The notes below the pieces were generated by a model. That model searched no databases. It was not told where the DNA came from and saw only the letters and a list, made by a program, of their open reading frames with translations. Shown one piece after another: positions 8,576 to 16,453 of a stretch of 64,000 nucleotides of DNA. Each line of letters opens with the position of its first letter. Positions within the stretch are counted from its first letter, which is position 1. A program made the translations under genes and the position numbers. Origin of the DNA: Myxococcales bacterium (GTDB lineage Bacteria > Myxococcota_A > Polyangia > Nannocystales > Nannocystaceae); NCBI GenBank assembly GCA_020633295.1, contig JACKDW010000023.1:84720-148719 (forward strand), read 5' to 3'.

Positions 8576-10320
8576 GGCAGCACCTCCTCGTCCGCGACGG
8601 TGCGGAACGCCTCGCTGGTGATGAGCGTGATCAGCAGCGCGTTGAAGCGGAAGCCGGACTCGGCGAAGCCCTCGTGGATCGCGTCGAGACCCGGCTTTTC
8701 AGACAGCACCTCGCGGCGACCCGACGCGTGGCGATAGAGCTGCGTGGCGATGCACTCGCCGACGCGCTCGTCGCTCTTGAGCAGCTCGGCGAGCGCGCGC
8801 GCGTCGGCGAGCTCTGTGCCGTCGAGCGCGCCGGAGGCGTCGATCGGCAGCCCGTTGTCGAGCGTCCGGTACGCGCCGATCGGGTCGAAGTGTTCGAACA
8901 AGAACCCCGGCGGGTCGATGTACTGATGGCACGAGGCGCACACGGGGTTCTCGCGGTGCGCCTCGAGCTTGTCGCGCAGCGTGCCCTCGCCGGCGTCCTC
9001 GGGGTCGAGGTCGAGGTCGACGTCGGCGGGCGGGGCCGGGATGACCTCGCACAGCACGCGCTCGCGCACGTACTTCCCGCGCGCCGTCGGCGAGTTGTAG
9101 GTCTCGTGGGCGTTCATCGTCAGGAACGCGCCGAGCGTCAGCAGGCCCGCGCGCACGCCGTCCTCGGGCAGCTCCGCGGGGACGAAGGTGACCGGCGACG
9201 CGCCCTCGGCCTCGACCTCGTACAGCGCCGCGAGCTCGTCGTTGACGAAGGTGTGTCGCGTGCTGAAGATGCCGCGGATGTCGGCGTCGCGCCGGTGCAC
9301 GAAGTCGTCGACGAGCAGCTCGAGCTCGGTGCGCATCGCCTCGATCAGCGCGGGCGTGTAGAGCGGGTAGCGCTCGGGGTCGCGCGTGACGCCGTCGAGG
9401 CGCGCGAGGTCGAGGTACTGGGCGAAGAAGCCCTGCACGGCCGCGCGCGCGCGCTCGTCGGCGAGCATGCGCTCGGCCTGGGCCCGGAGCCCCTCGTCCG
9501 TGAGCAGCGCGCCGGAGGCCGCCGCGTCGAGCAGCTCGTCGTCGGGCCCCTGGTTCCACAGCAGGAACGAGACGCGGCTCGCCATCTCCCAGCTCGTGTA
9601 GCGGCGGCGCGAGGGATCGACGGGATCCGGCTCGCCGCGCTCGACGCGATAGAGGAAGTAGGGCGACTGCAGCATGCCGGCGACGACGTAGCGCAGCCCC
9701 TGCCACGCGTCGCCCGCGGCGAGCTCGTCGGCGAACCCAAGCCAGCGCTGCTGCTCGACCTCGGTGAGCGGGCGACGGTAGACGCGGCGACCGAAGGCCG
9801 CGAGGAAGCCCGCGACGCACTCGTCGGTCGGGGACGCCGGCGCGCAGCCGACGAGCGCCTCGCGCCGCGCGGCGTCGGCGAACACGGCGGCGCTGAGCTG
9901 GTCGGCGGCCTCCTCGTACTGCTGCGCGCCGAGCTCGGACAGCGTCGTGCTCGCGGCGCCGATGTTGTAGAAGAGGTACGGGTTGGTGTCTGGCTCCGTC
10001 GGCGGCGCCGGCAGCTCGGGGCCGAGCAGCGCCTCGATCGAGCTGAGGTACTGCGCGCGCGTCAACCTCGGCATGACCGGAACGCCAGGCTTGAACGCGG
10101 GCGGCGGCTCGGCGTCGTCATCGTCGTCGTCATCATCGCCGGTGGCGTCCGCGTCCGAGCTCCCACCCGCGTCCCCGGCGTCGCTCGCGGTCGCGCCGGT
10201 CGTGTCGTCGGCGTCGAGCGTGGCCCCGCCCTGATAGCAGGCCGACGCGAGGAGCAGCGCGAGCGGAGCGAGGACGCGCCACCCCGGGCGCGCGCCGTGG
10301 TCGAGAGGGTGTATGTACAT
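8572..10320 (-). CDS. DUF1587/1595/1592/1588/1585 multi-domain lipoprotein (planctomycete-type c-haem protein)
   Basis: 582 residues. A lipoprotein signal ends in LALLLASAC, followed by an acidic linker with an eight-Asp run. Domains in the usual family order: DUF1587 (MPRLTRAQYLSSIEALLG, about 85), DUF1595 (AFGRRVYRRPLTEVEQQRW), DUF1592 (YTSWEMASRVSFLLW), DUF1588 (NSPTARGKYVRERVLCE, with the CxxCH of CASCHQYIDPPGF near 465) and DUF1585 (DARALAELLKSDERVGEC). The CxxCH could bind haem c. The gene heads the operon with DUF1552 and DUF5648. Its periplasmic or outer-membrane redox role is inferred from family and motif. Confidence 0.9.
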   Translation of the reverse strand: MYIHPLDHGARPGWRVLAPLALLLASACYQGGATLDADDTTGATASDAGDAGGSSDADATGDDDDDDDDAEPPPAFKPGVPVMPRLTRAQYLSSIEALLGPELPAPPTEPDTNPYLFYNIGAASTTLSELGAQQYEEAADQLSAAVFADAARREALVGCAPASPTDECVAGFLAAFGRRVYRRPLTEVEQQRWLGFADELAAGDAWQGLRYVVAGMLQSPYFLYRVERGEPDPVDPSRRRYTSWEMASRVSFLLWNQGPDDELLDAAASGALLTDEGLRAQAERMLADERARAAVQGFFAQYLDLARLDGVTRDPERYPLYTPALIEAMRTELELLVDDFVHRRDADIRGIFSTRHTFVNDELAALYEVEAEGASPVTFVPAELPEDGVRAGLLTLGAFLTMNAHETYNSPTARGKYVRERVLCEVIPAPPADVDLDLDPEDAGEGTLRDKLEAHRENPVCASCHQYIDPPGFLFEHFDPIGAYRTLDNGLPIDASGALDGTELADARALAELLKSDERVGECIATQLYRHASGRREVLSEKPGLDAIHEGFAESGFRFNALLITLITSEAFRTVADEEVLP

Positions 10321-10486
10321 CGCGGGCTCCTGCGCGCGACGATATCACGGTCGGCGCCCGGATACGCGACGGCGCCCGCGGAGACGTCCGCGGTCTCGCG
10401 TCGCGCCTCGGCGCGCGGGCGCGCGGGCGCGTGCACGCTGTACAGGTGTCTCTCGTCGCGGTGGTTGCGCCCGAGGACGACGGGGA
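10321..10486. other. gap between tRNA cluster and DUF1592 operon
   Basis: This 166-bp stretch should hold the promoter of the DUF1592 operon and the end of the tRNA transcript, both on the minus strand. I see no further gene, no clear terminator and no repeat. Confidence 0.3.
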
Positions 10487-10559
10487 TTGGCGCGGGGGGG
10501 GTCGAACCCCCAGCCTTCACTTTAGGAGAGTGACGCTCTTCCGGTTGAGCTACGCGCCA
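10487..10559 (-). tRNA. tRNA-Arg(CCT)
   Basis: A 73-nt cloverleaf: acceptor TGGCGCG/CGCGCCA, anticodon stem TCACT/AGTGA with loop CTCCTAA, and a T arm with TTCGA. Anticodon CCT reads AGG. CCA is not encoded. It is the promoter-distal member of the seven-gene cluster. Confidence 0.93.
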
Positions 10560-10587
10560 GTCGGGCTGCTGGTTGTCGTGTGCGAAG

Positions 10588-10674
10588 TCGGGGTGACTGG
10601 AATCGAACCAGCGATATCCCGTACCCGATACGGGTACCTAAACCAGGCCGCCCTACCACCTGGGCAACACCCCG
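10588..10674 (-). tRNA. tRNA-Pro(CGG) with 14-nt expansion before the anticodon arm
   Basis: The acceptor CGGGGTG/CACCCCG, T arm GCTGG-TTCGATT-CCAGT and variable loop pattern match the neighbouring tRNA-Pro(TGG). The anticodon arm CCCGT-ATCGGGT-ACGGG is perfect, with anticodon CGG and T33 and G37 in place. Between the D stem (GCCC/GGGC) and this arm, however, lie 15 nt (GGCCTGGTTTAGGTA) where one base is normal. The extra part can form a small CCT/AGG hairpin, or pair with CCAGG in the D region. It may be a functional tRNA with an odd core or a decayed copy; tRNA-Pro(TGG) could read CCG by wobble. Confidence 0.75.
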
Positions 10675-10725
10675 GAGTCTCGACGGCGCGGCGCTCCGCG
10701 TCGGCGAGAGGTTGTGCGAGAGAAG

Positions 10726-10797
10726 TCGGGGTGACTGGAATCGAACCAGCGATCTCCTGTACCCAAAACAGGCGCCCTACCACTGGGCAACACCCCG
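10726..10797 (-). tRNA. tRNA-Pro(TGG)
   Basis: A 72-nt cloverleaf: acceptor CGGGGTG/CACCCCG, D stem GCCC/GGGC, anticodon stem CCTGT/ACAGG with loop TTTGGGT (anticodon TGG, reads CCA and by wobble CCG), T loop TTCGATT, discriminator A. CCA is not encoded. Confidence 0.94.
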
Positions 10798-10969
10798 GAG
10801 GACCGGCGACGCCGGTCATGCGCGTCAGCGCGACGGGAACAACGATCGTCATGGGCGGCGCGTGGCGGGGAGGGTGGTCGTCCTCGCGGCTCCTGCGAGG
10901 CGCTCCGCCCACGCGCGCGCGTGTCAGTCACTACAGCTCCGATCGGTGACGAAGAAGTACAGCGGGAAG

Positions 10970-11041
10970 TCGACACGGAGGGATTCGAACCCCCATAAAC
11001 CGCATCCGTAGTACGGCGCTTTTCCATTAAGCTACGCGTCG
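10970..11041 (-). tRNA. tRNA-Arg(ACG), copy 1
   Basis: A 72-nt cloverleaf: acceptor CGACGCG/CGTGTCG, D stem GCTT/AAGC, anticodon stem CCGTA/TGCGG with loop CTACGGA (anticodon ACG, A34 probably edited to inosine), T loop TTCGAAT. The sequence is identical to copy 2 next to it. Confidence 0.93.
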
Positions 11042-11081
11042 AAGGTGAAGGTGAAGGTGAAGACGAAGGTGCAGGATTGAG
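11042..11081. repeat. GAAGGT hexamer repeats between tRNA-Arg copies
   Basis: Between the two identical tRNA-Arg(ACG) genes lies a short run of imperfect GAAGGT/GAAGAC units (aaggtgaaggtgaaggtgaa onward). It may have arisen by slippage together with the tRNA duplication. Confidence 0.6.
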
Positions 11082-11153
11082 TCGACACGGAGGGATTCGA
11101 ACCCCCATAAACCGCATCCGTAGTACGGCGCTTTTCCATTAAGCTACGCGTCG
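11082..11153 (-). tRNA. tRNA-Arg(ACG), copy 2
   Basis: Identical in sequence to the copy at 10970-11041, with anticodon ACG in loop CTACGGA. This tandem duplication gives extra dosage for the CGC/CGT codons, which dominate Arg use in this GC-rich window. Confidence 0.93.
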
Positions 11154-11207
11154 AAGGTGAGCCCGGGAGAGCCGGGCCGTTTGGTAGTTCGGGAGGCCAG
11201 CGGCGAG

Positions 11208-11279
11208 TCGACACGGAGGGATTCGAACCCCCATAAGCCGCATCCGGAGTACGGCGCTTTTCCATTAAGCTACGCGTCG
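11208..11279 (-). tRNA. tRNA-Arg(CCG)
   Basis: It differs from the ACG genes by only a few bases: the anticodon loop is CTCCGGA, giving anticodon CCG (reads CGG), and there is one change in the variable loop. Acceptor, D and T arms are the same, so it probably arose by local duplication and anticodon change. Confidence 0.93.
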
Positions 11280-11334
11280 GTATGGACCGCTGGCGGTCGC
11301 GCGGCGTCGCCTGGTGACGCCGCCGCGCGACGAG

Positions 11335-11407
11335 TCGGCGCGGAAGGACTCGAACCTTCACCGCTCGCAATAGAAGTGCGGCGCTCTTCCGATTAAGCTA
11401 CGCGCCG
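11335..11407 (-). tRNA. tRNA-Arg(TCT)
   Basis: A 73-nt cloverleaf: acceptor CGGCGCG/CGCGCCG, anticodon loop CTTCTAT (anticodon TCT, reads AGA/AGG), T arm GAAGG/CCTTC. The top anticodon-stem pair is a C-A mismatch (27-43). It is the promoter-proximal gene of the minus-strand cluster. Confidence 0.9.
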
Positions 11408-11843
11408 AGCGCGTGACGACGAGTGACGCGTCACGACTCTCGCGGCTCGGCGCGACCGGGGCGACGTCTCGACGCGAGATATGTCTAAAAAGACAGATCT
11501 CCGCGCGTGGACGCGCCGACCTGCGCCCCCGCCGGGGGCGCTACGCCGCGCGTGGGCGGCACGGGTACGGTCGCGCGTGGAGCCGTCGCGCGCGTCTGAG
11601 ACGTCGCGCTCGCCGGATCTCGCGGATATCGTGAACCAGTGCCATCAGAGTGCTACCCAACGAGTGAAGGTGTACGAGCCAATAGACGACGCGTCAAGCG
11701 GAAAGTTTCATCGGCGCGGGAGTTTTCTGCTCGTCGTTCGATGTGTTCGTATGGACATGTCTGAAACGCGCGGTCGCTTCGCCGCGCGCGCCTCGACCCC
11801 GCGCGCGGAATGACGCGGCGGCGCGGCAGCCTGCGCGCGCGAG
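11408..11843. other. 436-bp gene-free region with hairpin and GGACATGT motif
   Basis: No supportable gene is seen here; the short open frames are shadows. It should contain the tRNA cluster promoter (minus strand). It holds an AT-rich hairpin at 11476-11501 and a GGACATGTC signal at about 11744-11762 (gatgtgttcgtatggacatg). Confidence 0.4.
11476..11501. repeat. AT-rich inverted repeat GAGATATGTCT/AGACAGATCTC
   Basis: Eleven-base arms with one mismatch flank an AAAA loop. It stands out from GC-rich surroundings and shares the ATGTCT core of the intergenic signal. It could be an operator or an RNA hairpin upstream of the tRNA cluster. Confidence 0.5.
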
Positions 11844-12326
11844 CTATCGCCGCTCGAGCTCCTGGAGCGCGCGCGCGGCCTGCTCGCGACCCCAGCGCTC
11901 GCCGAGCTGCATGGACTCCTGGAGCAGCAGCGGCTGCGCGCCCTGCAGCGCGCGCCCGTGCGGCGACTCGTAGAACGCGATCGCGGCCTCGACGGTGTCC
12001 TGATCGAGGTGCTTCACGTACAGCGGGACGAGCAGCTCGACGAGCTCGTCGGTGCGGGCGGTCTTGAGGAACGCGTCGATGAAGCCCGGCGGGAGGTTCG
12101 GCGTCGCGCGCAGCTGGTTCGCGGTCGCGTCCATGATCTGCTGGCCCAGGCGCTCGGCGCCGGTCACCGCGAGCAGGCGGCGGACGCTCTCCTCCTCGGT
12201 CCGGGCGTGGACGGCCGGGGGCTCGTCGGCTCGCTTCAAGGCGGGCGCGGGCGCGGGCGCGGGCGTGCAGGACGTGAGCGCGAGCGTGAGCGCGAGCGCG
12301 ACGCGATGGCGGTGCGTTGTGAGCAT
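11844..12326 (-). CDS. DUF2059 domain lipoprotein
   Basis: 160 residues. A lipoprotein signal ends in LALTLALTSC, then a Pro/Ala linker. From about residue 45 the sequence follows DUF2059: VRRLLAVTGAERLGQQIMD, ELVELLVPLYVKHLDQDTVE, then AIAFYESPHGRALQGAQP and LLLQESMQLG. The family has helical, probably periplasmic proteins of unknown role. A GGAG 5 nt ahead of ATG 12326 supports the start. It is the last gene of a minus-strand run behind the TMEM205-like gene (25-bp gap) and the RND pump. Confidence 0.85.
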   Translation of the reverse strand: MLTTHRHRVALALTLALTSCTPAPAPAPALKRADEPPAVHARTEEESVRRLLAVTGAERLGQQIMDATANQLRATPNLPPGFIDAFLKTARTDELVELLVPLYVKHLDQDTVEAAIAFYESPHGRALQGAQPLLLQESMQLGERWGREQAARALQELERR

Positions 12327-12351
12327 GGGTGCTCCGCGCGCTGGTCCGCGG

Positions 12352-12873
12352 CTAGCCGACGAACATCAGCAGCGCGAGCCCGGCGATGACGACGAGCAGG
12401 TTCGTCGCGCTCGAGATGCCGTGCAGCTTGCCGAACGCCGCGTTCAGGCGCGCGAGCTCGGGGTTCTCGCGCGCGGCCTGCTGGCGTCGGGCGTGCTCCT
12501 CGGCGTCGGTCTGACCGCCGAGCTCGAGCGCGCGCTCGAGCTCGTGGCGCGTGAACATGATCTCGGTCGCGCGCGGCTCGAGGTAGAGCATGTTGAACAG
12601 CACGCCCAGCGTGGCGATCGCGAGCGCGGCGACCTTGACCGTCTCGATCGGCTCGCCGAGGCGTAGGTCGAGCAGCGTGACCGCGCCGAGCCCCGCGAGG
12701 CACACGGCGCTGAGCCCGAAGTAGCGCGGGAACAGCTTCGCCTGCACGCGCCCGAACATGTGCCGCGGCAGCGTCTTGAACATGACGAAGCCGCTGATGA
12801 ACGAGACCCAGATCGCGGCCCCGAACCACACGGAGAAGCACAGCAGCTCAAACTTCGACAGCACGATCTCCAC
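12352..12873 (-). CDS. TMEM205-like (DUF4149) inner-membrane protein
   Basis: 173 residues with about four membrane helices (near 10-30, 50-70, 80-100 and 150-172) and a charged loop between the last two. The start MEIVLSKFELLCFSVWFGAAIWVSF and the segment TLPRHMFGRVQAKLFPRYF match the TMEM205/DUF4149 family, whose human member is linked to metal-drug tolerance; the bacterial function is unknown. It lies 80 bp downstream of the RND pump gene and 25 bp before the DUF2059 gene, probably one transcript. Confidence 0.8.
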   Translation of the reverse strand: MEIVLSKFELLCFSVWFGAAIWVSFISGFVMFKTLPRHMFGRVQAKLFPRYFGLSAVCLAGLGAVTLLDLRLGEPIETVKVAALAIATLGVLFNMLYLEPRATEIMFTRHELERALELGGQTDAEEHARRQQAARENPELARLNAAFGKLHGISSATNLLVVIAGLALLMFVG

Positions 12874-12953
12874 GGGCGGACTCCTCTTCGCGCGGCATGG
12901 TAACCGGGGACGCGGCGCGCGTCACCGGTCGCGCGCGCCCGTGAGCGCGCGGG

Positions 12954-15900
12954 CTAGCGAGCCGCGCGCCGCCTCGTGAGCCGGCGCCACAGCGCGAGCC
13001 CGCCGAGCGCCCCGTCCTCGATCACGCTGTAGGTCGCGGGCAGGAACACGAGCGTGACGATGGTGCTCGAGATCAGCCCGCCGCTGATGATGATGGCGAT
13101 CGAGTGGTAGTAGACGCCGGCGAGCGTCGGGTGGTGGATCAGCATGGGCACGAGCCCGAGCACCGTCGTCGTCGCGGTCATCAGGATCGGCCGGATGCGG
13201 TCGCGGCCGGCGCGCTCGAGCGCGTCCGCGCGCGTCATGCCGGCCGCGCGCAGCTGCGTGACGCGGTCGATGAGCATGATGCCGTTGTTGACGACGATGC
13301 CGATGAGGATGAACAGGCCGATCATCGCGGTCGTGTCGACCGTCGTGTCGGTGAGCCACATCGCCCAGGGCGCGCCGAGGCAGCCGAACAGGCAGGTCAC
13401 GAGGATGGCGAAGGGCTGCAGGAAGCTCTCGAACAGCGAGGCCATGACCGCGTAGACGAGCAGCAGGCACAGCCCGAGGTTGACGATCATCGCGTTCGTG
13501 GCCTCGCGGTTGCGCCACCACGGGATCCAGTCGCCGGAGCTGTAGCCGGGCGGGAACCGGAGCTCCGCCATGGCCGCGTTGACGAGCTCGCGGTTCTTCT
13601 CCCCGTCGGTGTCGAAGAACCGGACCTTGATGCTGACCTGCGTCTCCCGGTCGAAGCGCTGCACCCAGTGCGGGCTCGAGGTGGTGCGGAAGCGGGCGAG
13701 GTTGCTCAGCGGGACCTCGACGCCGTCGGCGAGGCGGAGCTTGAGGTCGCGCAGCTCGTCGAGCCCGGGCGCGCCCTCGGGGTTGCGCATGCCCCGGCGA
13801 TCGTTCGCGCCCGTGCTCAGGCGCAGCTCGATCTCGCCGGTCGGCCCGCGGACCTGCCCGAGCGGCAAGCCCTGGAAGGCGGTCGAGACGAAGCGCGAGA
13901 CCTGGTCGGCGGTCAGGCCCGCGCGCTGGAGCTTGGCGGGGTCGAGCTCGATGTGGATCTCCTCGTTGCCCTCCTCCATGGGCCCGGTGATCGTGTCGTA
14001 GCCGCCGGCCTCGGGGTCATCGGCGTCGCCGCGCGGGAGCGTCGCGCGCAGGTGGGTGACGGCGCGATCGGCCAGCTCCATGAGCACGCCCATGTCGTCG
14101 CCCTTGATCGCGATCTGGACCTCCTTGCGGTCGCCGCGACGCCAGCGGCCGTGGCGATCCTCGCCCACGAAGTAGCGGACCCCGGTGATCGGCGGGAGCG
14201 CCTTCTCGATGACGCCGCGGAAGCGCTCGACGTCGGCCTCGCTGTTGGCGCGCTCCAGCGGGTGCACGGAGCAGTGCGCCCACCAGTCGCTGTAGCTGCA
14301 GCTGACGTGCATGATCCCCAGCTCTTCCCTGCGCTCGAGCAGCGCGGCCTCGAGCACCTTGAGGTGCTCGCCGATCTCCTGATAGCTGGGGCTGCCGACG
14401 AACTCGAAGCCGATCGGGAGGTCGTTGGGCTGCTCGTCGACCTCGCCGATGCGGTAGTTCAGCTGGGTCGCGGGGTAGGCCGCGGTCGCGACGATCGCGA
14501 GCGCGAGCAGCATCGTCAGCCGCGGCCACCCGAGGCTCTTGCGGATCAGCCAGCCGTAGGCGCGCTGCGTCGCGTCGAGCAGCGGCGCGCGGTGGGGCTT
14601 GGTGACGCGATCGCGCTTGCCCCCGAGCAGCCCCTTCATGAGCAGCGGCACCGAGGTCTGGCTGACGATCAGGCTGCAGAGCAGGACCGTGGCGAAGGTG
14701 ATGCCGAGCGGCTTGAGGAAGGTGGTCGCGGGGTCAGCCTGGTCGCCGAACACGAGCGGCAGGAACACGATCACGCTCGAGACGGTGGAGGCGATGGTCG
14801 CCAGCCCGACCTCGCGGCTGCCGCGGGCGATCGCGGCGTTGACGGACTCCCCGAGGCGCGCGTGGTTCTCGATCGACTCGACGATGACGACGGCGTTGTC
14901 GATCAGCATGCCGACGCCGAGCACGAGGCCGAGCAGCACGATGCAGTTGAGCTCCTCGCCGCGCAGGAACAGCACGCCGCAGGTGGCGAGGATCGTCAGC
15001 GGGATGCAGGCGGCGGCGACCAGCGTCGTCGTCATCCTGCGCAGGAACAGAAACAGCACGATGACGCCGAGGATGCCGCCGTAGACGCCGGTGTTCTTGA
15101 GGTCGCCGAGCGTCGAGGTGATGATCTCGCCCTGGTCGTGGAACACGACCGCGTGGATGTCGCCGAGCTCCGGGGTGCTCGTGATCTCCTGGATCGCGCG
15201 CTGGACCTCGAGCGAGACCTCGACCGGGCTGTACCCGGCCTGGGCGTAGACGCTCATGTTGATGCCGCCGAGACCGTCGAGTCGGCGGAACGCGCGGACC
15301 TCGGTGGGCTGGATCGCGAGCCCGGCGACGTCGCCGAGCTGCGCCAAGCCGCTCTCGGGCTGCGGGCTCGCGGTCGCGGGCTCGTCGGCCTGCGCCGCGC
15401 GCTCCGGGACGCTCGTCATCGCGCCCTGCAGGCCGCTCGCCGACATCCTCGCGGCGCCGCCGGGGAGCTGGCGATCGAGCGCGGGGTTGCTCGCCTTGGC
15501 GGCGGCGAGCTGCTGGCGGCGCAGCGGGAGCTCGGCGTAGGCGGCGGGATCCGCCTCGCGCGCTGGGCTGCGCACGCCGGGGACGGTGTCGGACGCGCGC
15601 ATGAGCCCGAGGCTGCGACCCTGCCGCGCGTCGCGGAGCGCGGCGCCGACGTCCTCGAGCGCGATGCCGGCGCGCGAGGCCGACTCGAGATCGAGCGCGA
15701 CTTCGAACTCGTTTTGACCGACGCCGTTGAACTCGATGCGCGAGACGCCGGGGATGCGCTCGAGCGGGCGGACGATGTGCTGCTGAATGAGGTCGTACTG
15801 CGACGAGAGCTCGCGCTCGCTGGCGACGCGCAGCTCCATGATCGGTTCGTCCGCGTCGCCGCTGCTGTCGATCTCGATGCGCGTGAGCGTCTCGGGGAGC

Positions 15901-16307
15901 TCCGGCCGGATGCGATCCATGCGCTCGCGGATCTCCTGCTTGCGCGCGTCGATGTCGGTGCCGGGCGCGAACTCGAGGTTCACGCGTACGCCCCAGGAGC
16001 CCGAACCAACGCGCAGCTGCTGGAGACCGCGGAGGCCCGCGACCTGCTCCTCGATCGGGCGGATGATGTCGCGCTCGAGCAGCTCGGGGCTCGTCCGCGC
16101 GACCTGAAAGCGCAGGCTGACGTTGCTGCCCTGGCGGCTCGGCATGAACGCGAGCGGCAGCTGGATGGTCGCGAGCACGCCGAGGATCAGGATCGCGGTC
16201 AGCAGCATCCCGACCATCACCGGGCGGCTGAGCGCGAGGTCCGAGAAGCTCCAGCGCCGAGGGTTATGGGGGGCTTCGAGCATTGCGGGGCGCGATGACG
16301 ATCGCAT
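12954..16307 (-). CDS. RND-family efflux transporter, inner-membrane subunit (HAE1/AcrB-like)
   Basis: 1117 residues from ATG 16307, chosen for the GAGG 8 nt upstream; GTG 16349 and ATG 16283 are alternatives. The first helix (VMVGMLLTAILILGVLATIQ), two large periplasmic loops and the repeated set of helices fit the RND fold. The TM4 proton-relay segment reads GMLIDNAVVIVESIENHARL: the first Asp is kept, while the second Asp of AcrB is Asn, as in many HAE1 members. Residues 290-325, rich in Ala/Gln/Pro, form an unusual insert in the first periplasmic loop. No membrane-fusion or outer-membrane partner is encoded nearby, so partners must lie elsewhere. Substrate unknown. Confidence 0.92.
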   Translation of the reverse strand: MRSSSRPAMLEAPHNPRRWSFSDLALSRPVMVGMLLTAILILGVLATIQLPLAFMPSRQGSNVSLRFQVARTSPELLERDIIRPIEEQVAGLRGLQQLRVGSGSWGVRVNLEFAPGTDIDARKQEIRERMDRIRPELPETLTRIEIDSSGDADEPIMELRVASERELSSQYDLIQQHIVRPLERIPGVSRIEFNGVGQNEFEVALDLESASRAGIALEDVGAALRDARQGRSLGLMRASDTVPGVRSPAREADPAAYAELPLRRQQLAAAKASNPALDRQLPGGAARMSASGLQGAMTSVPERAAQADEPATASPQPESGLAQLGDVAGLAIQPTEVRAFRRLDGLGGINMSVYAQAGYSPVEVSLEVQRAIQEITSTPELGDIHAVVFHDQGEIITSTLGDLKNTGVYGGILGVIVLFLFLRRMTTTLVAAACIPLTILATCGVLFLRGEELNCIVLLGLVLGVGMLIDNAVVIVESIENHARLGESVNAAIARGSREVGLATIASTVSSVIVFLPLVFGDQADPATTFLKPLGITFATVLLCSLIVSQTSVPLLMKGLLGGKRDRVTKPHRAPLLDATQRAYGWLIRKSLGWPRLTMLLALAIVATAAYPATQLNYRIGEVDEQPNDLPIGFEFVGSPSYQEIGEHLKVLEAALLERREELGIMHVSCSYSDWWAHCSVHPLERANSEADVERFRGVIEKALPPITGVRYFVGEDRHGRWRRGDRKEVQIAIKGDDMGVLMELADRAVTHLRATLPRGDADDPEAGGYDTITGPMEEGNEEIHIELDPAKLQRAGLTADQVSRFVSTAFQGLPLGQVRGPTGEIELRLSTGANDRRGMRNPEGAPGLDELRDLKLRLADGVEVPLSNLARFRTTSSPHWVQRFDRETQVSIKVRFFDTDGEKNRELVNAAMAELRFPPGYSSGDWIPWWRNREATNAMIVNLGLCLLLVYAVMASLFESFLQPFAILVTCLFGCLGAPWAMWLTDTTVDTTAMIGLFILIGIVVNNGIMLIDRVTQLRAAGMTRADALERAGRDRIRPILMTATTTVLGLVPMLIHHPTLAGVYYHSIAIIISGGLISSTIVTLVFLPATYSVIEDGALGGLALWRRLTRRRAAR

Positions 16308-16453
16308 AGCCGGGCGCCTCGATGGGCGCAACGCGGTGCGGGGGTCCACAGGCTTGGAATGGCGGCGGGGGAGGGCGGTTTCGCGGGCGCGTGATTGTTG
16401 GTGCGGCGTGTGCTCTCTGTAGGATACGCTCTCACAGTCAGACTGAGTTGACG
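16308..16453. promoter_or_regulatory. divergent promoter region, RND pump and giant sensor
   Basis: This 146-bp divergent gap must contain the promoters of the RND pump (minus) and of the giant sensor gene (plus). Near 16418-16450 the sequence becomes less GC-rich (tgtaggatacgctctcacag, then tcagactgag), a plausible promoter segment for the plus-strand gene. Confidence 0.3.

Noticed and set aside
11481..11813. Possible gene starting at ATGTCTAAAAAG
   Set aside because: The start lies in the AT-rich hairpin, but the remaining frame is Arg/Ala low complexity without family resemblance.
13104..16298. 1064-residue plus-strand frame opposite the RND pump
   Set aside because: Antisense shadow of the RND gene, with no hydrophobic or domain pattern.
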